From: Anaerolineales bacterium
GTDB taxonomy: Bacteria > Chloroflexota > Anaerolineae > 4572-78 > J111
Assembly: GCA_012032575.1 (NCBI GenBank)
Contig: JAAUSP010000175.1
Coordinates: 1 to 13,087, forward strand
Reading direction: 5' to 3'
DNA: 13,087 bases
How positions within the stretch are numbered: position 1 is the first letter of the stretch; every line of letters starts with the position of its first letter. A program made the translations under genes and the position numbers. Positions 6,504-13,087 of this stretch are shown piece after piece. The notes under the pieces are model-generated. The model was not told the origin of the DNA, did not search any database, and was given only the letters and a program-made list of their open reading frames with translations.

Positions 6504-6731
6504 TTGCTTATGGCCTCAGAAACCGAAGAAGCTTTGCCGCCCGGTGCGATCCTGCACGATACTTTGAATCAAGTTTCATCTATTATCAGTGTTGCTCAAC
6601 TTTGCCTGATCAGTAAAGAAGTTTCCCCCGAAATCCAGCATGATCTAAAACGCATTGTCGAAATGACCAAAGCGGTTGCCGCCAATCTCAAGCGGCTGGC
6701 CGAAACTCTGGAGGAAGAAGAGGAAGCATAG
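6504..6731 (+). CDS. Small helical protein resembling an orphan histidine-kinase dimerisation (DHp) domain
   Basis: The frame is open from a TTG at 6489. I prefer the TTG at 6504 (GGAG at 6491-6494, 9 nt away); the ATG at 6510 is 15 nt from that site. The product is about 75 aa. Residues 15-35 (AILHDTLNQVSSIISVAQLC) resemble a kinase H-box, with His18 at the phospho-acceptor position, followed by SPEIQHDLKRIVEMTKAVAANLKRLAE, the second DHp helix. There is no ATPase domain before the acidic tail (EEEEEA). It could be a phosphotransfer or scaffold protein, or only a similar two-helix hairpin. It sits 27 bases after the HD gene. Confidence 0.55.
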   Translation: MLMASETEEALPPGAILHDTLNQVSSIISVAQLCLISKEVSPEIQHDLKRIVEMTKAVAANLKRLAETLEEEEEA

Positions 6732-6791
6732 GTTGTTCCTCGTCGCTGGTTGCCCTATGGGAATAAGCGTAAAAAGGGGGCTTTTGAACCC

Positions 6792-8482
6792 GTGAGCCTC
6801 TCTGCCGTACCGCAGGAGAACGAGACCGTGCTCCCTTCGCCGCCCATGCTTCTCTCCTCCGGCCGCTCCTCCCTGATCCTGTCGCTGGTTCTCAGCCTCT
6901 TTGCCCTCGCCCCACTGTTTTATCCGGGTTATATTCAAACCCATTTTGGTTTTATCGTCCTATGGAACGTGGCCGATTTACGGACCAATTGGGCCAATTG
7001 GGGCTGGACTCCGCATATCGCCATTGATTTCGACCCGGTTCGCAGCGACGGGCTGCTGCCCTACTATCTGGCGGCCTTGTTGCCGTTTGAACCAGCCCTA
7101 GCCATCAAAGCTGTTCTGGGGGCAAGTTGGCTCGCCGGCAATGTCGGGATGTTTTTCTGGACCCGGCGCTGGTTCGAACCGGCGGGGGCACTCATAGCAG
7201 CGCTGATTTATACCTACCTGCCCTATCAGATTGCGACCGTTTATGTGCGCGGCGCCGTGGGAGAAACGCTATTTTTGGGTCTGCTGCCCTGGGCGTTGGG
7301 AATAGGCGTATGGCTAAACGAACGTCACCCACGATCAGCGCGGACTGGCTTCATTCTGGCCGCTTTGGTTTGGCTTGCCCTCGGCCTGAGTCACCTGGGC
7401 CTAACCTGGTGGGCCTTTGTTTTCGTGGCTTTGTGGCTATGGTTTACCTCTCACCGGCAGGCTTTGTGGCCAACTCTGACAAATCTTCTCGGCGTTATCC
7501 TGGCAACGATTACCAGCTTCTCTATCCTCGCCGCTTCGCCTCTCGCCCCCTCGCCTCTCGCCTTGACCGACCATTTTCTCTACCCCTTCCAGCTTTTATC
7601 CGCTTTTTGGGGCTTTGGCCCCAGCCGGCCCGGTTGGGATGACGGCATGTCGTTTCAAGTGGGCCTGGCTGCGCTGGGGCTGGCTTTGTTGACTCTTTTA
7701 CATGGCGCAGGTTGGACAAAGCACCTGCCCCGTTCGTCAGCCGCAGTTTAATTTTCCTGGCCGGAAGTGTACTTGTTTTTGTTTTGCTTCAATTTGGCTT
7801 CACCGCCCTGTTGTGGAACTGGCTATTTTTAACTCAAACGCTGGCCTATCCCTGGCAACTGCTGGGGCTGGCCGGGCTGTGCCTGGCAATTTTGGCCGGA
7901 GCCAGTGTTTGGATCGACGAGCAGTTGGCCCGCCTGCCGGCTTTTGCCGGGATTGTGCTGTTGGTTATTTTGAGCAGCTATCCCTACCTGTCTCCCCAAT
8001 TCATTCACCTTGAGCCGGAATTTTTAACCGGTCCCCAGGTTCTCTTGGGCCAAAAACAGGTAGCTATTATCAGCCACAGCTTTTCAACAACAATCAACGG
8101 CAATACCGCCGGCCTGACCGAGGGACCGGTTTCGATTCCCCTGGCGAGCCACGGGCCGCTGCAAGCAAATGACGTTTTGCAGCTCAACGTCACCTGGCAG
8201 CCGCTCCAACCCTTGAACGAAAACTGGAAAATATTTGTCCATCTGGTTGACCCTGCCGGCCGGGTGTTGGCTCAGTTCGACGGGCAGCCGTTGGAGGGGA
8301 CCTATCCCACGTCCCGCTGGATTCCCGGCGAACTCGTCAAGGATACCTATCCACTCATGCTCCCCCCGGACGCCTCGCCCGGCCCTTATCATGTTTTTGT
8401 CGGCCTGTACAACGAAGCGAGCGGCCTCCGCCTGCCCGTCCCCGGCGACTCGGAAGGGAAGGTGGTGCTGAATGTCGAATAA
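6792..8482 (+). CDS. Polytopic membrane protein, PTPS-related/GT-C-like family, paralogue 1 (one frame break)
   Basis: About 563 aa after repair. The start is uncertain: GTG at 6792 (AAAAAGGGGG 11 nt upstream), TTG at 6750, or ATG at 6846, just before the first TM helix. Many hydrophobic segments follow in the layout of the 6-pyruvoyl-tetrahydropterin-synthase-related membrane family, e.g. GALIAALIYTYLPYQIATVYVRGAVGE, matching AGVLAAIVYMYAPF... in paralogue 3. The frame ends at 7751 but the next frame continues with LAYPWQLLGLAGL, the homologue of the QFPWRLL block in both other copies, so it is one gene. The C-terminus is a beta-rich exported domain (NVTWQPLQPLNENWKIFVHL...). The first loop lacks the HDA and PRWSPDFAF motifs of its sisters (it reads WNVADLRTNW), so catalysis may be altered. 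The stop overlaps paralogue 2 by 11 bases. Confidence 0.75.
7536..7562 (+). repeat. Short direct repeat inside paralogue 1
   Basis: TCGCCTCTCGCC occurs twice (7536-7547, 7551-7562), 15 bases apart, and encodes an Ala/Ser/Pro/Leu stretch (ASPLAPSPLAL) in a loop between hydrophobic segments. Its period is not heptameric, so it may be ordinary slippage. Confidence 0.5.
7690..7751 (+). other. Frame break in paralogue 1: one base missing
   Basis: Frame 1 runs LALLTLLHGAGW and then an atypical tail to TAA at 7749-7751. The frame starting with the TTG at 7712 carries on with family-typical helices. Alignment with paralogues 2 and 3 puts the junction between about 7690 and 7751. A single missing base rejoins them. 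Confidence 0.65.
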
Positions 8483-10427
8483 AACGACCACCGACCATCA
8501 AACCATTCATTCTCCTACTATCTTCCATTCACCATCTTCTATCTTCCATCTTCTATTCTCCGATCCCTACCTCTGGCTCACCTTGCTCCTTTCCCTGCCG
8601 GTCATCGGGCCGCTGCTACAGCCGGGTTATTTTTGGGGGGCGCACGATGCCCGCCATTCGGTCTATTTTCTGTATCAGTTTGACAAGGCTATTCAGGACG
8701 GCGTCTGGTATCCGCGCTGGTCACCTGATTTTGCCTTTGGTCACGGCTACCCGTTTTTTAATATCTATGGCCCGCTCTCTTCCTACCTGGGCGAGATTTT
8801 TCACCTGGCAGGGCTGGATATTGTCAACGCAGTCAAAGTGGTTTTTGGGTTGTCGGCCCTGCTTTCCAGCCTGGCTATGTACCTCTTTGTCAGGCGTCTG
8901 CTTGGCCCTGCCTCCGGTCTGATTGCCGCCCTGACCTATGTTTATATCCCCTATCACCTGTTTGATTTGTACGTCCGGGCCGCCCTGGCCGAATCGGTTG
9001 GTTTTGTCTTTGTGCCGCTGACGTTGTGGGGGTTTTATGAAGCAGTGACCCGCCCGCGCCTGACCGTTATTCTTTGGGCAGCCCTGGCCTACGCCGGCCT
9101 CATGTTCACCAGCAATTTGTTAGCCCTGCTCTTCACCCCGATTCTCGGCCTGTATGTTGCTTTTATGCTCCTGACGAATCAGCGAATGGCGAATGGCGAA
9201 TGGCATCACGCATCACGGCTCTTCGCTTCCTCGCTTCCCCCCGCCTTGGTCCTTCTCCTCGGCCTCGGCCTGAGCGCCGTCTTTTGGCTGCCCGCCTTTT
9301 TAGAGTATCGCTTTGTGCGGGTTGACCAGTGGGTCGGGGGGCGCTTTGCCTTTGGCGATGATTTTGTCGAATTTTTCCAACTGTTCTCGCCGCGTTGGGG
9401 CTTTGGAGCCAGTATCCCCGGCCCCGACGACCAGGCCGGTTTTCAAATCGGATTGGCCGCAGCCGTTCTTTTTATTCTCTCCTTTCTGATTGTGCCGAAA
9501 CTGGCTGCGCCGCAGGTTCGACGCTCGTTGTATTTTTTTCAGGTAATAACCCTGGTGGTTCTCTTTTTGACCATTCCCATTTCCTACCCTGTCTGGACCT
9601 TGTTACCCCTGTCCACTTTTGCCCAGTTCCCCTGGCGACTGCTCGTCGTCGTTGCCCCGTTCATCTCTGTGGCAGCCGGAGCAGTTGTAGCGAAAGAAAA
9701 TGGTCAACAATCAATGGCCAATGGTCAATTGTCAACTTCTGCCCCCACCCCTTACTCCCTACTCCCTACTACCCTCCTCTGCGCCCTTATCCTCCTCTCC
9801 AGCTACCCCTATCTTCAAGCTGAAGTCCGCGACCCGACCCCCACGGAGGGGCCGGTCAGTCAGGCCGCGCTGTTTCGTTTTCAACAATCCTCCGACGAAA
9901 TGACCGGTCAGACGGCCTGGGTCCGGCGCATCCCGGCCTGGTCAGCCCTGGCCGAGCAGGTGGAGCGTGGCGGCGAAATTACCACCAAAGTCAATTACAC
10001 CGCCCTGCCCGCCGACGACAGCGTGGGCGTCTATTCTATGAAAATGGACAGCGTTCACGAGTTGCTCTGGGTCGGAACCGCAAAAGAAGGTCAAACCGTT
10101 ACATTTCTCATTCCCTACTATCCCGGCTGGCAGGCTTATATTTATGAAGATTTAGGCCCGCATGACGGCAACCTGGATGAGAAAGTTGGCCCGGTCACGC
10201 GAGTCGGGCCGTTGGTAGACCGCCCTGCTATCAGTACCACCCCCATCGAAGGCTGGATGATCGTACCCATTCCCAAAGGGTCGCACTTTTTAGAAATCCG
10301 TTTTGAAGATACCCCCATCCGTATCGTTGGACGCTGGATTTCGTTGATTTCTGTTGTGATAGTGTTTGGTCTGTTTATTTTTGATAGGATTTTGGTTACA
10401 CGAATACACCAATGGCCCTCTCTGTAA
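8472..10427 (+). CDS. Polytopic membrane protein, PTPS-related/GT-C-like family, paralogue 2
   Basis: An intact 651-aa protein. ATG at 8472 overlaps the end of paralogue 1 by 11 bases. The N-terminal tail of about 28 residues is encoded by a heptamer array. After TM1 comes the first exported loop with GAHDARHS (H58, D59) and PRWSPDFAFGHGYP (81-94), typical of this family. Acidic residues in the first loop are the usual catalytic site of lipid-phosphosugar-dependent GT-C glycosyltransferases, but that role here is inference. About ten further helices follow, including AQFPWRLLVVVAPF, then a C-terminal exported beta domain with IPYYPGWQAYIY, like the C-terminal domain of YfhO-type proteins, and a final TM helix. 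Two loops carry heptamer-repeat insertions (near 9182-9216 and 9699-9774). It probably acts in cell-surface glycan or lipid modification. Confidence 0.8.
   Translation: MSNKTTTDHQTIHSPTIFHSPSSIFHLLFSDPYLWLTLLLSLPVIGPLLQPGYFWGAHDARHSVYFLYQFDKAIQDGVWYPRWSPDFAFGHGYPFFNIYGPLSSYLGEIFHLAGLDIVNAVKVVFGLSALLSSLAMYLFVRRLLGPASGLIAALTYVYIPYHLFDLYVRAALAESVGFVFVPLTLWGFYEAVTRPRLTVILWAALAYAGLMFTSNLLALLFTPILGLYVAFMLLTNQRMANGEWHHASRLFASSLPPALVLLLGLGLSAVFWLPAFLEYRFVRVDQWVGGRFAFGDDFVEFFQLFSPRWGFGASIPGPDDQAGFQIGLAAAVLFILSFLIVPKLAAPQVRRSLYFFQVITLVVLFLTIPISYPVWTLLPLSTFAQFPWRLLVVVAPFISVAAGAVVAKENGQQSMANGQLSTSAPTPYSLLPTTLLCALILLSSYPYLQAEVRDPTPTEGPVSQAALFRFQQSSDEMTGQTAWVRRIPAWSALAEQVERGGEITTKVNYTALPADDSVGVYSMKMDSVHELLWVGTAKEGQTVTFLIPYYPGWQAYIYEDLGPHDGNLDEKVGPVTRVGPLVDRPAISTTPIEGWMIVPIPKGSHFLEIRFEDTPIRIVGRWISLISVVIVFGLFIFDRILVTRIHQWPSL
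8518..8559 (+). repeat. Heptamer array, six units, in the N-terminal tail of paralogue 2
   Basis: Six consecutive 7-base units: CTATCTT, CCATTCA, CCATCTT, CTATCTT, CCATCTT, CTATTCT (consensus CYATCTT). They encode the low-complexity Ile/Phe/His/Ser-rich tail before the first TM helix. Confidence 0.8.
9182..9216 (+). repeat. Heptamer array, five units, inside paralogue 2
   Basis: GCGAATG three times, then GCATCAC twice, with no spacer. It encodes the polar loop QRMANGEWHHAS between two hydrophobic segments. Confidence 0.85.
9699..9733 (+). repeat. Heptamer array (AATGGTC-like), five units, inside paralogue 2
   Basis: Units AATGGTC, AACAATC, AATGGCC, AATGGTC, AATTGTC. They encode NGQQSMANGQLS in the loop between the last two membrane segments before the exported domain. 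A related array lies at the matching place in paralogue 3. Confidence 0.85.
9747..9774 (+). repeat. Heptamer array (ACTCCCT-like), four units, inside paralogue 2
   Basis: Units ACCCCTT, ACTCCCT, ACTCCCT, ACTACCC, starting 13 bases after the previous array and encoding the rest of the same loop (TPYSLLPT). Confidence 0.8.
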
Positions 10428-12218
10428 AGTTAAGAATTATCCGCCGCCTCGCCGCCTCGCCGCCTCTCTCCCCGCTCTGGCTGGTGCTGGCGCTGTCTGT
10501 CTTCGCCTGGGGGCCGCTGTTCACCCCGGCCTATTTTTTTAATGCCCACGATGCCAAACACAGCGTTTTCTTCCTGGTCGAGTTCGATCAAACCTTTCGC
10601 GATGGCTTCTGGTGGCCGCGCTGGTCGCCCGATTTTGCCTTTGGTTACGGTTATCCCCTGTTCAACATGTACGCACCGCTGGCTTTTTATGCGGCTGAAA
10701 TCCTCCATTTGCTGGGGCTGGGCTTTACCACTGCCATCAAAACCATGTATGTGCTGGCTGTTATCGCCGCCGGTCTGGGGATGTACGGGTTTAGCCGGCG
10801 TTTGTTTGGCCCGTGGGCTGGAGTGCTGGCGGCCATTGTGTACATGTACGCGCCTTTTCGCCTGGTCGAGATTTTTGTCCGCAGCGCCTACGCCGAATTT
10901 GTCGCCCTGGCCCTGATTCCGTTCGTTTTCTGGGCCTTCACCGAGCTTATCGCCGTGCCCGTGCCGCGCCGGGTGGCTCTGGCCGGTCTGAGCTACGGCC
11001 TGCTGGCGTTGACCCACCACACCACCTTATTCACCTTCAGCCCTTTTTTGATGATCTACCTGCTGGTGCTGATTTTGTCCAAAACCAAACTCAAGCTCCG
11101 ACCGCTCATTTCGACCAGCATGGCCGCGCTGGCCGCCGGAGGGCTGGGGCTGGCCCTGGCTGCCATCTACCTCCTCCCGGTTATCGCCGAGACCCGCTAC
11201 ATCAAAATCGAACAGTGGACCAGCGGCAGTTACAGCTACTTGCAGCACTTTGTTTACTTTGCCCAATTATTTTCGCCCGAATGGGGTTACGGCTACGCCG
11301 GCCCCGGCCTGGCCGATGATTTCTCTTTTCAACTAGGCATTGTCGGAATCGCCCTGGTTGCTTTTGCCCTGGTTGGCATGCTAACCAGGCCCTTTCCCCA
11401 GCGGGGTATCGCCCTCTTTTTCTTTGTCGCGACCCTGGTGGTGATTTTCTTGATGTCACCCCTGGCCGAAGCCACCTGGCAGGTTGTGCCTATCGCCACC
11501 CTGGTCCAGTTCCCCTGGCGGCTGCTGGGCATGACCGCCTTCACCATCGCCCTCGTCGCCGGCTCCCTCCTGGCCGAGAAAACCTGTCAACAACCAACAA
11601 TCAATGGTCAATGGTCAATTTCTGATGTCTCCTCAGACTCCAATCTCCAATCTCCAATCTCCAATCTCTATCTGCTGTGTCTCGTCATCGTTCTGGCCTC
11701 GCTGCCTTACACCCAGCCCCAATACACCGAAATTCCGGCCTGGGCCGAAACGCCGCTGGCGGTGATCAACTGGGATCGCGGTTCGATTGTGGACCGGGTG
11801 GGAATGGTGGCGGCAACGCAGGAGCAGCCTCAGACCAGCCCCTTGGTCGGCGCACTACGAAAAAGGTGAACCGCTGACCGCCGCCGCAATTATCGCCGGG
11901 CAGGGTATGGTGGAAACACTGCACCGGGGCGGCGCTTCGAGCCGGGTGAAAGTGGTCACTGCCGGGCCGGTCACGCTGCAATTTTACACCTACGATTACC
12001 CCGGCTGGCAGGTTACACTCAACGGCCAGCCGCTGCCCCACCGGCCCGAACCGCCCTTTGGCCTGATTACAATTGACCTGCCTGCGGGCGAACACCTGGT
12101 CCAGTTGCGCATGGGCAGCACTCCCCCGCGCACGATAGGCACAATAATCAGCGGCCTGGCCCTGCTCAGTCTATTGAGCCTTTATCTCTGGCCTACTATT
12201 TCACGTCGCACTCGTTAG
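10412..12218 (+). CDS. Polytopic membrane protein, PTPS-related/GT-C-like family, paralogue 3 (one frame break)
   Basis: ATG at 10412 overlaps paralogue 2 by 16 bases; about 601 aa after repair. The first exported loop has FNAHDAKHS (H46, D47) and PRWSPDFAFGYGYP (69-82), close to paralogue 2. Shared landmarks are YIKIEQW, QLFSPEWGYGYAGPG, VQFPWRLLGM and, near the C-terminus, YDYPGWQVTLNGQPLP of the exported beta domain, then a last TM helix and a basic end (SRRTR). The first frame stops at 11869; the next frame continues from SAHYEKGEPLT, so an extra base near 11839-11853 splits the gene. Two heptamer arrays encode the loop CQQPTINGQWSIS...NLQSPISNL at the position of the arrays in paralogue 2. 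Role inferred as for paralogue 2; it may work on the same glycan. Confidence 0.78.
10443..10466 (+). repeat. Three tandem 8-mers at the start of paralogue 3
   Basis: GCCGCCTC three times, encoding RRLAASPPLS just before the first TM helix. The period is 8, unlike the heptamer arrays, but the position matches the heptamer array in the N-terminal tail of paralogue 2. Confidence 0.7.
11587..11621 (+). repeat. Heptamer array (TCAATGG-like), five units, inside paralogue 3
   Basis: Units TCAACAA, CCAACAA, TCAATGG, TCAATGG, TCAATTT. This is the same core (AATGGTC permuted) as the array at 9699-9733 in paralogue 2, at the homologous loop. Confidence 0.85.
11637..11671 (+). repeat. Heptamer array (TCTCCAA), five units, inside paralogue 3
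   Basis: Units ACTCCAA, TCTCCAA three times, TCTCTAT, encoding SNLQSPISNL. The identical heptamer makes up the hairpin just after this gene (12219-12252). Confidence 0.85.
11839..11853 (+). other. Frame break in paralogue 3: one extra base
   Basis: In CAG ACC AGC CCC TTG GTC GGC, dropping one C or T from CCCCTT gives S-P-W-S-A-H-Y-E-K and joins the frame that encodes the conserved exported C-terminal domain. As written, the first frame ends at TGA 11867-11869. The homopolymer setting suggests a sequencing indel. Confidence 0.65.
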
Positions 12219-12252
12219 GAGATTGGAGATTCAACTAACAATCTCCAATCTC
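12219..12252 (+). repeat. Heptamer-built hairpin after the membrane-protein operon
   Basis: A perfect 13-bp inverted repeat (12219-12231 and 12240-12252, 8-nt loop), starting one base after the stop of paralogue 3. The arms consist of AATCTCC-type heptamers, continued to 12260. No T-run follows, so it is not a classic intrinsic terminator, though it could stabilise the mRNA end or attenuate read-through. Confidence 0.65.
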
Positions 12253-12309
12253 TAATCTCCTTATGAATATTGACAATTCCGGCCCGATCAATAATAATAG
12301 GTGGCCGTG

Positions 12310-13087
12310 ATGACTGAATGTTCAGCTTGTGGGGCCGAATTAGCTGCCCACGCGACCCGCTGCCCTATCTGTGGCAAACCAACCGCCTATTATCACCGCC
12401 AGCGCCGCTGTTTGAATTGTGGCGCGCCTGCCGCCGAAAAAGCCGTCACTTGTATGATGTGCGGTAAGCCGGTGGACACACTGCCCCTCAAAACCTCTAT
12501 CTTTAGTGGCTCGTGGATTGGCATTGGCCTGGGCTTGCTGATTATTGGCGGTATTGTGGTCGGAGTGGCCCGGTATCAGGGCAATTTTTATGCCAGCGCC
12601 GAAGAAGTTGCCCCACAGCCAACCAGTCCTATTCCTACCCCCACCCGAACCGCCACGGCTACTTTAACCCCAATGCCGACAAATACCCCTTTGCCAACGG
12701 AAACGCCAACAGCTACAGCGACACCAACGCCGTATGTTCACCTTGTCGAATCGGGAGATAATCCCTCTTCCATCGCCCTCCAATATGGGGTGACGGTGGA
12801 AGCAATTATGCAGCTCAACAACATTGACGATGTGAGCAATCTTCAGGTGGGACAGGAATTGCTCATCCCCTCAGCGGTAGGCGCGACTCCTGGGGCAGAG
12901 TCCACTGAGCCGGTTCAGACAATCACTTACATTGTTCAGCCAGGCGATACCTTGCTGGGCATCGCTATAGACCACGAAACCACGGTCGAGGGCATTTATG
13001 CGGCCAACCCTGATACTATTCTCGATTTAATCTATCCCGGTCAGGAAATTACGGTCCCGCTGGCCCGCCGACGCCCACCAGCCACCC
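12310..13087 (+). CDS. Double zinc-ribbon, single-TM, double-LysM protein (C-terminus beyond window)
   Basis: Open to the window end, 259 aa visible. ATG at 12310 with AGGTGG (12299-12304) 5 nt upstream; a GTG at 12307 is a weaker alternative. Eight cysteines form two CxxC-x10-CxxC zinc ribbons: C4/C7/C18/C21 and C34/C37/C48/C51. One TM helix follows (about 67-87), then a Thr/Pro-rich linker (about 102-141, PTPTRTATATLTP-like), LysM 1 (about 142-187, VESGDNPSSIALQYGVTVEA... to QVGQELLIP) and LysM 2 (about 206-250, YIVQPGDTLLGIAI... to IYPGQEITVP). The N-terminal ribbons should be cytoplasmic and the LysM repeats outside, binding peptidoglycan or another N-acetylglucosamine polymer. It may be a separate unit from the membrane paralogues, 91 bases upstream. 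Confidence 0.88.
   Translation, partial: MTECSACGAELAAHATRCPICGKPTAYYHRQRRCLNCGAPAAEKAVTCMMCGKPVDTLPLKTSIFSGSWIGIGLGLLIIGGIVVGVARYQGNFYASAEEVAPQPTSPIPTPTRTATATLTPMPTNTPLPTETPTATATPTPYVHLVESGDNPSSIALQYGVTVEAIMQLNNIDDVSNLQVGQELLIPSAVGATPGAESTEPVQTITYIVQPGDTLLGIAIDHETTVEGIYAANPDTILDLIYPGQEITVPLARRRPPAT

Noticed and set aside
7712..8482. Separate gene starting at a TTG at 7712
   Set aside because: There is no ribosome site, the start lies inside the preceding frame, and alignment with paralogues 2 and 3 shows this is the second half of paralogue 1 after a one-base break.
10430..11020. Minus-strand 196-codon frame opposite paralogue 3
   Set aside because: Gln/Arg/Gly-rich shadow of the membrane-protein frame, without motifs or a ribosome site.
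9182..11671. Repeat arrays as a CRISPR
   Set aside because: The units are 7 bp and contiguous with no unique spacers, and no cas genes are present.
11787..12218. Separate 143-codon gene at the end of paralogue 3
   Set aside because: Its first 20 or so residues are an out-of-frame Trp/Arg-rich reading of paralogue 3, and the rest is the exported C-terminal domain of that protein.
12513..12761. Plus-strand 82-codon frame within the LysM gene
   Set aside because: It is a shifted reading of the TM and Thr/Pro-linker region; the frame from 12310 shows zinc ribbons, TM and LysM in order.

Overview
The window looks like a GC-rich bacterial chromosome fragment. The best guess is Chloroflexota (Anaerolineae-like). 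That rests on style rather than a marker gene: tandem large GT-C/PTPS-related membrane proteins, a zinc-ribbon/TM/LysM protein, an EF-G-like paralogue beside a ChlI/ChlD-type chelatase motor, and two relaxed type II toxin-antitoxin (TA) modules. No rRNA, tRNA, CRISPR array or transposase was seen.

Layout. Minus strand, 4943 down to 1: an EF-G-like GTPase, a heptamer-built hairpin terminator, a ChlI-like AAA+ ATPase followed in the -1 frame by a ChlD-like VWA domain, a 63-aa orphan, then an antitoxin and a YoeB-family toxin cut by the window edge. A 246-base divergent spacer (4944-5189) separates the two strands. Plus strand, 5190 to 13087: an antitoxin with an apparent internal duplication, a RelE/ParE-family toxin, an HD-domain phosphohydrolase overlapping the toxin by ATGA, a small orphan histidine-kinase-dimerisation-like protein, three overlapping tandem paralogues of a polytopic membrane glycosyltransferase-like family, and a double-zinc-ribbon/TM/LysM-LysM protein running off the end.

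Most interesting signals. (1) The AAA+ and VWA parts of the chelatase gene are joined by a -1 shift exactly at a run of nine A (minus strand, 1665-1657). The 0 frame ends five codons after the slip point. This is the arrangement expected if one chlD-type gene makes both the small (AAA+) and medium (AAA+ plus VWA) subunits by programmed frameshifting or transcriptional slippage. (2) Arrays of 7-bp repeats occur in the loops and the N-terminal tail of the second and third membrane paralogues, at matching positions, while the first paralogue has a short loop without them. The same or similar heptamers form the hairpins at 2785-2826 and 12219-12252.

Caution. Four other single-base frame breaks occur inside conserved domains (about 2346-2350, 3088-3092, 7690-7751 and 11839-11853), two with an extra base and two with a missing base. 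This looks like uncorrected long-read indel error, so the A9 site could also be a homopolymer miscall; read-level data would decide. Broken genes are annotated as single genes with the break marked.
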